5,520 nt of DNA, taken from NCBI GenBank assembly GCA_017652965.1, contig JAGBZZ010000174.1, positions 1 through 5,520 of the forward strand, in the 5' to 3' direction. Below the pieces are notes generated by a model, which saw only the letters and a program-made list of their open reading frames with translations, was not told the origin of the DNA and did not search any database. The stretch comes from Clostridia bacterium (GTDB lineage Bacteria; Bacillota_A; Clostridia; Oscillospirales; CAG-272). This document shows positions 1 through 4,832 of this stretch, in pieces (position 1 is the first letter of the stretch; each line of letters starts with the position of its first letter). The position numbers and the translations under genes are program-made.

Positions 1-44
1 ATCGATATTAAAGTTTTTTTGAAACGCATATCTTTTTTCTCCAT
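1..44 (-). CDS. Possible start of a gene leaving the left edge (TetR-like N-terminus?)
   Basis: On the minus strand an open frame starts at ATG 44 and runs off the window, reading MEKKDMRFKKTLIS. The pattern KKDxRxxKT resembles the first residues of many TetR-family regulators, but 14 residues are far too few to assign a family. A second in-frame ATG at 29 has GGAG nine bases upstream, which is the better ribosome site, so the start may be 29 (MRFKKTLIS). It lies 66 bases downstream of the small membrane protein gene on the same strand, with no evident terminator between them, so the two could be co-transcribed. Treat this as a hint only. Confidence 0.22.
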   Translation of the reverse strand, partial: MEKKDMRFKKTLIS

Positions 45-110
45 CAAAACTAAGTTACCCATTCTTTAAAGCACCTTATTATTCATTCAAACACCTTGCA
101 TATAAACAAA

Positions 111-413
111 TTAAAGTACGCCACGGCCTTTTTTTCTCATATCATCGCGTCTTTTTATAGCACGTGCTATTTTTCGTTGAGTTACCACATCGTAATATTT
201 TAAGAGATAAAATATGCCACCGCTTGCAATTGCAATGAGCAGTAAACCTATGTACCAAGAATTTTTAAAATCAGCAATGAAGCCTATTATTCCGGCTATT
301 CCCAAAAGTATGTTTAACGAAAAAAGCAAAGGCTTGTTTTTTTCTCGATCACGGGATATTTCGGTTGCTTCTGGATAGCCCTGATAGGACATATAAGTAT
401 ATTGGTACTTCAT
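111..413 (-). CDS. Small two-helix membrane protein, unknown function
   Basis: This 100-residue protein is not recognised. Residues 1-28 are polar and Tyr-rich near the start. Two hydrophobic segments follow, at about 29-47 and 53-72, joined by a short polar turn (DFKNSW). The C-terminal 27 residues are strongly basic (repeated Arg/Lys: RKIARAIKRR, RKKGRG). By the positive-inside rule both ends probably lie in the cytoplasm. The start is supported by AGGAGGT at 418-424, five bases or less from the ATG at 413. It has its own sigma-A-type promoter (511-539) and lies just downstream of the cotJ terminator, so it is a separate unit. It is AT-rich (about 34% GC) and Lys/Ile-rich, unlike the roughly 60% GC genes beside it, which suggests recent acquisition. 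The basic tail could bind phospholipid or nucleic acid, but nothing in the sequence settles this. Confidence 0.7.
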   Translation of the reverse strand: MKYQYTYMSYQGYPEATEISRDREKNKPLLFSLNILLGIAGIIGFIADFKNSWYIGLLLIAIASGGIFYLLKYYDVVTQRKIARAIKRRDDMRKKGRGVL

Positions 414-470
414 TTTTACCTCCTCGAAACAAATACAGTTTTAATATTTCACCGAAACACCACAGAATCA

Positions 471-489
471 CCGAGACCATACTTCTCGG
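471..489 (-). other. Inverted repeat in the leader of the small membrane protein gene
   Basis: A perfect 6-base inverted repeat, CCGAGA-N7-TCTCGG, lies between the promoter at 511-539 and the ribosome site at 418-424. With transcription starting near 504, the mRNA leader would be about 90 bases and include this hairpin. No T-run follows it, so it is not an intrinsic terminator. It could be an RNA stem or a regulator binding site, or have no function. Confidence 0.35.
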
Positions 490-510
490 CTTTGCTTCGC
501 TATCGCTTCC

Positions 511-539
511 ATTATAGCACCGCGGGGGAAAAATAGCAA
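511..539 (-). promoter_or_regulatory. Sigma-A-type promoter for the small membrane protein gene
   Basis: On the minus strand, TTGCTA (539-534) is followed after 17 bases by a perfect TATAAT (516-511). The -35 matches four of six consensus bases, and the -10 and spacer are ideal. The base context GTGCTATAATG also occurs at the MFS promoter in this window. It begins 15 bases beyond the cotJ terminator T-run, so the downstream gene has its own start of transcription. Confidence 0.65.
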
Positions 540-553
540 CCCCCGTTTCCATA

Positions 554-582
554 CAAAAAGACAGGGAACGGTGTCCCTGTCT
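554..582 (-). terminator. Intrinsic terminator of the cotJ operon
   Basis: Reading the minus strand, a perfect 9-base-pair stem AGACAGGGA / TCCCTGTCT with a six-base loop (CACCGT) is followed directly by TTTTTG. It begins seven bases after the cotJC stop codon. The other strand carries CTTTTCTC after the stem, so weak termination of plus-strand reads is possible. The palindrome GACAGGG...CCCTGTC also resembles dispersed REP-type hairpins of Clostridia (from memory). Confidence 0.9.
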
Positions 583-588
583 CTTTTC

Positions 589-1197
589 TCACTTTCCGCA
601 CTTTTTGTCAAAGGCGGGGTTACAGGCGTAGAAGTTTCTCTCGTCGAGGCGATCCTGCGCGCGGCGAAGCGAATCGGCAAAGCGCTGGTAATGCACGATC
701 TCGCGCTCGCGGAGGAATTTCAGCGGGTCGCGCACGTCGGGATCGTCGATCATGCGCAGAAGGTTGTCATAGGTCACGCGCGCCTTCTGCTCGGCCGCAA
801 GATCCTCGTTAAGGTCGGCAATGACGTCCCCCTTGACCCCGATATACTTCGTATCAAACGGCACGCCGGAGGCGGCCTGCGGATAGACACCGGTGGTGTG
901 ATCGGTAAAATAGGCGTCAAAGCCCGCCGTGCGGATCTCGGCCTCGGTAAGGTTGCGGGTCAGCTGATAGATGATCGCCGAGATCATCTCAAGGTGCGCC
1001 AGCTCCTCGGTTCCCACATCCGTGAGGGTACCGACGATATCGCGGTAGGGCATGGAATAGCGCTGGGAGAGATACCGGGTGGAGGCCCCCAGCTCGCCGT
1101 CCGGCCCACCGGCCTGGCTGATGATCATGGCGGCGTATTTGGGGTTCGGATTTTTGATCTTTACCGGGTACTGGAGCTTTTTCTCATAGATCCACAT
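589..1197 (-). CDS. cotJC: Spore coat protein CotJC, manganese-catalase family
   Basis: This 202-residue protein is a CotJC-type spore coat component built on the manganese catalase four-helix (ferritin-like) fold. All five expected di-manganese ligands are visible with family-like spacing: E35 (GELGASTRYLSQRY), E65 and H68 (TEELAHLEM), E136 (AAEQKAR) and H169 (REREIVHY), so it may be a working catalase removing hydrogen peroxide. The N-terminus MWIYEKKLQYPVKI is typical of CotJC. The C-terminal tail NFYACNPAFDKKCGK carries two cysteines that could crosslink in the coat. The start at 1197 has GAGGT about six bases upstream, and the gene overlaps the end of cotJB by 37 bases, which implies translational coupling. 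It is the last gene of the operon. In B. subtilis the cotJ products are made in the mother cell under sigma-E and sit in the inner coat. Family assignment is firm; catalytic activity is inferred. Confidence 0.95.
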   Translation of the reverse strand: MWIYEKKLQYPVKIKNPNPKYAAMIISQAGGPDGELGASTRYLSQRYSMPYRDIVGTLTDVGTEELAHLEMISAIIYQLTRNLTEAEIRTAGFDAYFTDHTTGVYPQAASGVPFDTKYIGVKGDVIADLNEDLAAEQKARVTYDNLLRMIDDPDVRDPLKFLREREIVHYQRFADSLRRAQDRLDERNFYACNPAFDKKCGK

Positions 1198-1445
1198 GCA
1201 TATACCTCACTTTCCCACGGCCAGGGGGTGGCGACCCATTCCCAGCCCTTTTTGGTGTTGGCACCCATCACGGTCAGGGGGCCATAGGCCTTTTCGTAGG
1301 CCTCGGTCTTTTGTTGCAGCTCCTCCTGCAAACGGCCGAAGTAGGCAAGCGCCTCGGCGTTTTCGGGGTAGGAATCGAGATACAGGTTGGTCTCCACCAG
1401 GGCAAAGGAGAGGGCACGGATCTCGGCGAGAAGCTTTTCCTTCAT
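1161..1445 (-). CDS. cotJB: Spore coat protein CotJB
   Basis: This 94-residue protein matches CotJB. It has a helical N-terminal half (LAEIRALSFALVETNLYLDS, residues 6-25), a charged helix (EALAYFGRLQEELQQKTEAYEKAYGP split around residues 31-56), and the family end motif W68-E-W-V-A-T-P-W-P-W-E78. Homologues usually stop at or soon after PWPWE. Here 16 more residues (79-94) are read through the cotJC ribosome site and start codon, giving a 37-base overlap. The start ATG at 1445 overlaps the cotJA stop as ATGA, with AGGAGGT eight bases upstream inside cotJA. Its biochemical role is unknown even in B. subtilis; it is needed with CotJA and CotJC as part of the coat complex. A Met start further upstream in another frame gives no CotJB sequence and was discarded. 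Confidence 0.93.
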   Translation of the reverse strand: MKEKLLAEIRALSFALVETNLYLDSYPENAEALAYFGRLQEELQQKTEAYEKAYGPLTVMGANTKKGWEWVATPWPWESEVYACGSMRKSSSTR

Positions 1446-1702
1446 CTTCGGCCACCTCCTACCGCAAGGGGCTTGTCAAGCTCACGGAACAGCGTGCCGT
1501 GGGCAAGCGCCTCGGCGGGGGTATAGGTCATGCGGAAGGCTTGCATCGGGGCATACACCATAGCAAGCGAGGGATAGGCGTTTGGCCCGTCCGGGCGGGT
1601 ATCGGGCGGCGGCATCGGGACGGCGGCCGCCATCACCTCACGCACTTCGGGCGGGCAAGCCGCCCTGTCGCCGGAGGTCATATATGCGTCATACAGATTC
1701 AT
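1442..1702 (-). CDS. cotJA: Spore coat-associated protein CotJA
   Basis: This 86-residue protein is the first gene of the cotJ operon. Residues 43-79 carry the conserved CotJA core, YPSLAMVYAPMQAFRMTY followed by TPAEALAHGTLFRELDKPL. The N-terminal half is Pro/Ala-rich and poorly conserved. The frame is open far upstream (to about 2452), but that part is antisense shadow of the SLH gene. The start at 1702 is chosen because AAGGA lies seven bases upstream and because 86 residues fits the family length (about 80). CotJA partners with CotJC in the coat of B. subtilis (known). The stop overlaps the cotJB start by four bases, so the three genes are translated from one message. Confidence 0.92.
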   Translation of the reverse strand: MNLYDAYMTSGDRAACPPEVREVMAAAVPMPPPDTRPDGPNAYPSLAMVYAPMQAFRMTYTPAEALAHGTLFRELDKPLAVGGGRR

Positions 1703-1727
1703 AGCAGTTCCTTTTTGGAGTGTTTTC

Positions 1728-1799
1728 GGGGGACTCGCCCCCTCATCCACAGTATATGCCCCCTGCAGGGCGGCGCCACCGCCCCTTGTCGAAAAGGGG
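1728..1799. repeat. Cluster of GC-rich palindromes resembling a dispersed intergenic repeat
   Basis: Within the divergent cotJA/SLH gap, several short inverted repeats follow each other: GGGGG-ACTCG-CCCCC (1728-1742), the palindrome CCCTGCAGGG (1761-1770), GGCGCC (1772-1777), and CCCCTT-GTCGAA-AAGGGG (1782-1799). The phrase CCCCTCATCCAC followed by ACCGCCCCTTGTCGAAAAGG resembles dispersed CCTCATCC...CACC...AAGGGG elements that I recall from intergenic regions of gut Clostridia. Only one copy lies in this window, so repeat status is an inference. The cotJ -10 candidate lies inside it. Confidence 0.35.
1751..1758 (-). promoter_or_regulatory. Candidate sigma-E-type -10 box for cotJABC
   Basis: On the minus strand CATATACT matches the sigma-E -10 consensus CATACAMT at seven of eight positions and lies about 50 bases upstream of the cotJA start. 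The cotJ operon of B. subtilis is sigma-E dependent. At the expected distance (14 bases) the sequence is GTGGCGC, which does not fit the sigma-E -35 consensus KMATATT, so the call rests on the -10 alone. Confidence 0.4.
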
Positions 1800-1802
1800 A
1801 GA

Positions 1803-1831
1803 AAATATGGGAGTGTCCCCTTGCATAAGCT
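1803..1831 (+). promoter_or_regulatory. Candidate sigma-E promoter for the SLH protein gene
   Basis: AAATATG (1803-1809) matches five of seven bases of the sigma-E -35 consensus KMATATT. After 14 bases comes CATAAGCT (1824-1831), six of eight for CATACAMT. Transcription would start near 1838, leaving a 50-base leader before the ATG at 1889 and the ribosome site GAGGAAAGG at 1872-1880. No convincing sigma-A promoter is visible in the same gap. Confidence 0.42.
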
Positions 1832-1888
1832 TGGCACGGCGGGGAAAAAATAGGGACAAACACCAAAAAGAGAGGAAAGGTACAACAC

Positions 1889-3169
1889 ATGAAAACACGA
1901 TTGACAGCCATTGCCGTCGCCCTTCTTTTGCTGCTGGGGACGGGGATCTCGGCCTCGGCCACCGGCCTGCTTGGCGGCGGGGTGGCGGTGCTGGCAGAGG
2001 AAACGGGGATGATCAAGGGGGCGATCCGCGGGGATACCGTGCGGTTTTCGGCCACCGACTTCAAGCAGGCGATGGGACTGCGCCGCTTTGAGGGGATCAC
2101 GGTGACCTCCCTGCCCGATGCGGCGGCGGGCGTCCTTTATTTTGCCGATCAGCCGATCAGCGCAGGGACGACGGTGCCGCGCGCCTCGCTGGCATCGCTC
2201 AGCTTTGTGCCCAAGGACAGCACGGTGCAGGAGGCGGCCTTCACCTTTACCTGCGAAAGCTATGCAGGTGGGGCGGAGGTGGACTGCACCATCCGCTTTG
2301 CCGAAAAGCTGAACCGCGCCCCAACCGTGACCGACGTGGCGGCCTCGCGCACTGTCAGCACCTATAAGGGCATGCGGGCAGAGGGGACGCTGTGCGCCAC
2401 CGACCCCGAGGGGGATGCCTTGGAATATCTGATCGTCTCCTATCCCGCGCACGGCACGCTGACCGTGCTTGACACGGCCTACGGTGATTTTGCCTACACC
2501 CCCACCGCAGGCTACACCGGGCGCGACAGCTTTACCTTTGTGGTGCGGGACGTCTTCGGCAATTACTCGGCCGCCGCCGAGGTGGCGATCACCGTAGAGG
2601 CCGAGGCCCCCCTGCGGTATGAGGATCTTGGCGGGCTTGCCGTCTCACTGCCGGCCATTGCCCTGGCCCGGGAAAGCATTATGACGGGGACACTGGTGGG
2701 GGACGGCATGTACTTTGCCCCGGAGGAATCGCTGTCCCGCGGCGAATTTCTGGTAATGGCCATGAAGGCGGCGGGTGTTACGCCGCGCGCCGGGCTCACG
2801 CACACCGTCTTTGACGATGACGCCGGCATTCCTGCCGGCATCCGCCCCTATGCGGCCACCGCCCAGGAAAAGGGGTATATCGTCGGCAAGCTTTCCGAGG
2901 AGGGGCTGGTCTTTGACTCGGCCGAGGAGGTAAGCCGCGGCGAGGCGGCCGTGATACTGGCCCGCATCCTGAACGTCAAGCAGCCGACGGTGGCGCAAAG
3001 CTATCCCGACAGTGAGGGGCTCTCCGGCCGCGTCCGTGAGGCGACCCTGGCGCTTTGCGCCGCAGGGATCTACCCCCGCACCGAGGAGGGGCTGCTGGAT
3101 GCCGACGCCCCCCTCAGCCGCGCGGCCGCCGCCGAAATGCTGTACGCCACACTGCTGGCAACGAGATAA
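1889..3169 (+). CDS. Exported protein with cadherin/Ig-like and S-layer-homology domains
   Basis: This 426-residue protein has a signal peptide (K2, R4, hydrophobic 6-20, likely cut after ASA24 or VLA36). Residues about 44-140 look like a degenerate Ig-like module ending in LASLSFVPKDS...AAFTFTCES. Residues 143-237 form a cadherin/VCBS-like module: NRAPTV, ATDPEGDALEY, HGTLTVL, FAYTPTAGYTGRDSFTFVVRD. The C-terminal part has three SLH-like repeats, at about 263-297 (LSRGEFLVMAMKAAGV), 308-363 (FDDDAG...VSRGEAAVILARILNV) and 372-422 (YPDSEG...LSRAAAAEMLYATL). SLH repeats usually bind pyruvylated secondary cell-wall polymers, so the protein probably sits on the cell or spore envelope. The usual ITRAE motif is varied here (LSRGE, VSRGE, LSRAA). 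The start has GAGGAAAGG eight bases upstream. It is divergent from cotJABC and has a candidate sigma-E promoter, so a sporulation role is possible. No enzymatic domain or sortase signal is seen. Confidence 0.88.
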   Translation: MKTRLTAIAVALLLLLGTGISASATGLLGGGVAVLAEETGMIKGAIRGDTVRFSATDFKQAMGLRRFEGITVTSLPDAAAGVLYFADQPISAGTTVPRASLASLSFVPKDSTVQEAAFTFTCESYAGGAEVDCTIRFAEKLNRAPTVTDVAASRTVSTYKGMRAEGTLCATDPEGDALEYLIVSYPAHGTLTVLDTAYGDFAYTPTAGYTGRDSFTFVVRDVFGNYSAAAEVAITVEAEAPLRYEDLGGLAVSLPAIALARESIMTGTLVGDGMYFAPEESLSRGEFLVMAMKAAGVTPRAGLTHTVFDDDAGIPAGIRPYAATAQEKGYIVGKLSEEGLVFDSAEEVSRGEAAVILARILNVKQPTVAQSYPDSEGLSGRVREATLALCAAGIYPRTEEGLLDADAPLSRAAAAEMLYATLLATR

Positions 3170-3179
3170 GCGAAAAGCC

Positions 3180-3217
3180 AAAAGGGAGATGCACCGCTTT
3201 GGGTGCGTCTCCCTTTT
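3180..3217. terminator. Bidirectional intrinsic terminator between convergent genes
   Basis: A 16-base-pair stem, AAAAGGGAGATGCACC pairing with GGTGCGTCTCCCTTTT (one wobble pair), encloses the loop GCTTTG. It starts 11 bases after the SLH gene stop, and CTTTTGTATTT completes it for plus-strand transcription. On the minus strand it lies 17 bases after the MFS gene stop and ends in CCCTTTTGGCTTTT, so it can end that transcript too. Confidence 0.88.
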
Positions 3218-3234
3218 GTATTTAGCGGAAGGGG

Positions 3235-4566
3235 TTACTGCTTCATAACGTGCTGCTTGCCGATCACGAAATGGGTATACAGCACGGCAAAGAGGAGGAG
3301 GAGCATCGAGACGGCCGCCAGGATCTGCTGGCCGTAGACCGTTACCCCGAGGACCGTGTTGCCCGCCGCCTGCACGCGCGACAGAATGCGCGAGCCGAGG
3401 AAGGCCGCCCCGAAGCCGCATATCCCGCTGATGCTGTTTTTGATGGCGGATGCCTGCACGAAGTAGCGGCTATCGACGTAACTGTAAACAACATTTTGCA
3501 TGTTTTGGTTGATCCCCGCAAAGCAGCAGGAATACATCACCGAGTAGCCGATAATAAGATAGCGGGTCGCAGGGGTGGAAAGCACCACGAAAAGGAGGGC
3601 AAGGGCGGCAAGCACCAGGGCAAGCTCGATCCCCTTGGCGTAGCTGCGTCTATCCGAATACCGCCCGAAGGGACGGGAGATCAAGAGGCGCGCAAGGTGC
3701 CCCGCATTGTCGATCAGCGTGACGGCGGTGACGGTAAAGGCAAGCTCCCCAAGGCGATAGCTGCCAAGCGAGCCGATGGTGAAATAGCGCGCTACGTCCC
3801 AAAGGACGGCCAGGTAGATCACGTGGCGGAAATTGCGGTTGCCAAGCGTCTCACGCAGGACGGTGCCAAAGGGGATGACCTGCCGCTCGGCCTCGGTTTT
3901 GGGCAGATCCTTACTGACCAGCAGGAGGCACACAAGGTCGGCAATACAGAAGATCAGCATGCCCGCCGCCGCAAAGAGGAAGCCGCCCTCGCGGTTATCG
4001 GCCGCAGTGAAGGCATCCATTACGTATCCGACGGCCAACGAAAGCACGATGCCCGAGGCCAGGGAGACCATTTCCTTCCATGCTGAGTAGGAGGCGCGCT
4101 TGTCGGGGTCTACGAAGGAGTTGCACCACTTGTAAAGCATCGAGACCACGAGGTATTTGAAGAGATAGGCCACCAGCATACACACGATGACGGCCAGCCG
4201 CCGATTGGCAAACCCCGGGATCAGGAAGGGGATGAGGTACAGGGACATGAACAGGAATTGGCTCACCATATGAAAGGTGATCACAAAGCGCTTGACGTTG
4301 GCGATGCGCTGGACCACAAAGATCGAGCAAAGCTGAAAGAGAAAGGCCAGGGTGATAAAGGACGAGATCAGCATGATCAGCGAGTCGTCCAGTCCGATAT
4401 ACAGCAAAAGGCTTGTCAAAAAGGCGTTGCCCGCAAAGATACTGACAAAGTATTCAAAGGCGCATTCCAAAAGATACGCCGTGCGTGAGCGGCGATATTC
4501 GGGCGTGTCAAAGCGTGCTTTTTCTGCCTGCGCGGCGGAGGACGCCTGCAATTCTTCGTTCGTCAT
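3235..4566 (-). CDS. Major facilitator superfamily (MFS) transporter, substrate unknown
   Basis: This 443-residue membrane protein has about 12 helices (roughly 31-56, 63-85, 95-118, 123-145, 168-186, 196-217, 246-268, 275-295, 312-330, 334-352, 377-397, 411-435). The central cytoplasmic loop is at about 218-245, the usual MFS arrangement. RPFGRYSDRRSYAKG (299-312) between helices 8 and 9 resembles MFS motif A, and SGIVLSLAVGYVMD (171-184) in helix 5 resembles the glycine-rich motif C. Polar residues within helices (E34, E38, N47, N288, N353, N355) may line the substrate path. The substrate cannot be told from sequence. The frame could start ten codons earlier (4596), but that ATG overlaps the -10 box; the start at 4566 has AGGAG six bases upstream. 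It is a single-gene unit, divergent from spoIVA and convergent with the SLH gene. Confidence 0.85.
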   Translation of the reverse strand: MTNEELQASSAAQAEKARFDTPEYRRSRTAYLLECAFEYFVSIFAGNAFLTSLLLYIGLDDSLIMLISSFITLAFLFQLCSIFVVQRIANVKRFVITFHMVSQFLFMSLYLIPFLIPGFANRRLAVIVCMLVAYLFKYLVVSMLYKWCNSFVDPDKRASYSAWKEMVSLASGIVLSLAVGYVMDAFTAADNREGGFLFAAAGMLIFCIADLVCLLLVSKDLPKTEAERQVIPFGTVLRETLGNRNFRHVIYLAVLWDVARYFTIGSLGSYRLGELAFTVTAVTLIDNAGHLARLLISRPFGRYSDRRSYAKGIELALVLAALALLFVVLSTPATRYLIIGYSVMYSCCFAGINQNMQNVVYSYVDSRYFVQASAIKNSISGICGFGAAFLGSRILSRVQAAGNTVLGVTVYGQQILAAVSMLLLLFAVLYTHFVIGKQHVMKQ

Positions 4567-4572
4567 AACTGT

Positions 4573-4577
4573 CTCCT
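4573..4577 (-). promoter_or_regulatory. Ribosome binding site deciding the MFS start
   Basis: Minus-strand AGGAG, within GAGAGGAGA, lies six bases before ATG 4566. The alternative ATG at 4596 would lie inside the -10 box and upstream of the likely transcript start near 4588, so it cannot be translated from this promoter. Confidence 0.75.
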
Positions 4578-4594
4578 CTCGTTTTTCCTCCCTC

Positions 4595-4622
4595 ATTATA
4601 GCACTTTTCCTCCAAAAGTCAA
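4595..4622 (-). promoter_or_regulatory. Strong sigma-A-type promoter for the MFS transporter gene
   Basis: On the minus strand TTGACT (4622-4617) is followed after 16 bases by a perfect TATAAT (4600-4595). The -35 matches five of six consensus bases. The start of transcription would be near 4588, giving a leader of about 20 bases. This suggests vegetative, fairly strong expression. No operator-like inverted repeat is obvious around it. Confidence 0.75.
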
Positions 4623-4762
4623 GGCATTGTGAGAAGGAATCGCACCGTCGGCGGTATCGGCCGCGGCGAGGCGGCGGCGCGCTTGCGGTGGAAGGAGCGT
4701 GCGGCAGTGGGGATTTTCGAAGATGCGGCTACAGTCTTCGGTACATCCCCTTCCCTTCTGTG

Positions 4763-4791
4763 TCATATCTGCAGGGAGTGGGGCATATGGA
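4763..4791 (+). promoter_or_regulatory. Candidate sigma-E promoter for spoIVA
   Basis: TCATATC (4763-4769) matches six of seven bases of the sigma-E -35 consensus KMATATT. After 14 bases comes CATATGGA (4784-4791), which keeps the CATA core of the -10 but fits poorly after it. Transcription would begin near 4798, about 35 bases before the spoIVA start. spoIVA is sigma-E controlled in B. subtilis, which supports the call. Confidence 0.5.
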
Positions 4792-4832
4792 TATAGCAAG
4801 ACTGCCGCAAGAATATGAGGAGGAGCGAAAAA

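Noticed and set aside
414..588. A small gene between cotJC and the membrane protein gene
   Set aside because: The short frames here lack ribosome sites and cover the terminator, promoter and leader, which explain the sequence.
571..1287. A 238-residue plus-strand open frame across cotJC
   Set aside because: It is the antisense of cotJC and the end of cotJB; it has no family features and is explained by high GC and third-position bias.
1830..1846. TTGGCACG as a sigma-54 -24 box
   Set aside because: The matching -12 element (TTGC) is absent; the bases there are GGAAA.
1703..2452. Upstream extension of the cotJA frame into a long minus-strand protein
   Set aside because: The extension is antisense to the SLH gene and its promoter region. 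The CotJA family length and the AAGGA-led ATG at 1702 fix the start.
2645..3421. A 258-residue minus-strand open frame
   Set aside because: It spans the SLH gene antisense, the terminator and the end of the MFS gene in another frame; low-complexity Arg/Gly-rich shadow.
3250..4086. A 278-residue plus-strand open frame inside the MFS gene
   Set aside because: It is antisense to a clear 12-helix transporter; its charged His/Gly/Lys-rich composition is typical of the complement of membrane-protein codons.
4718..4740. Hairpin CGAAGA-N11-TCTTCG upstream of spoIVA
   Set aside because: A six-base-pair stem with a long loop and no T-run is expected by chance; no terminator or riboswitch pattern around it.
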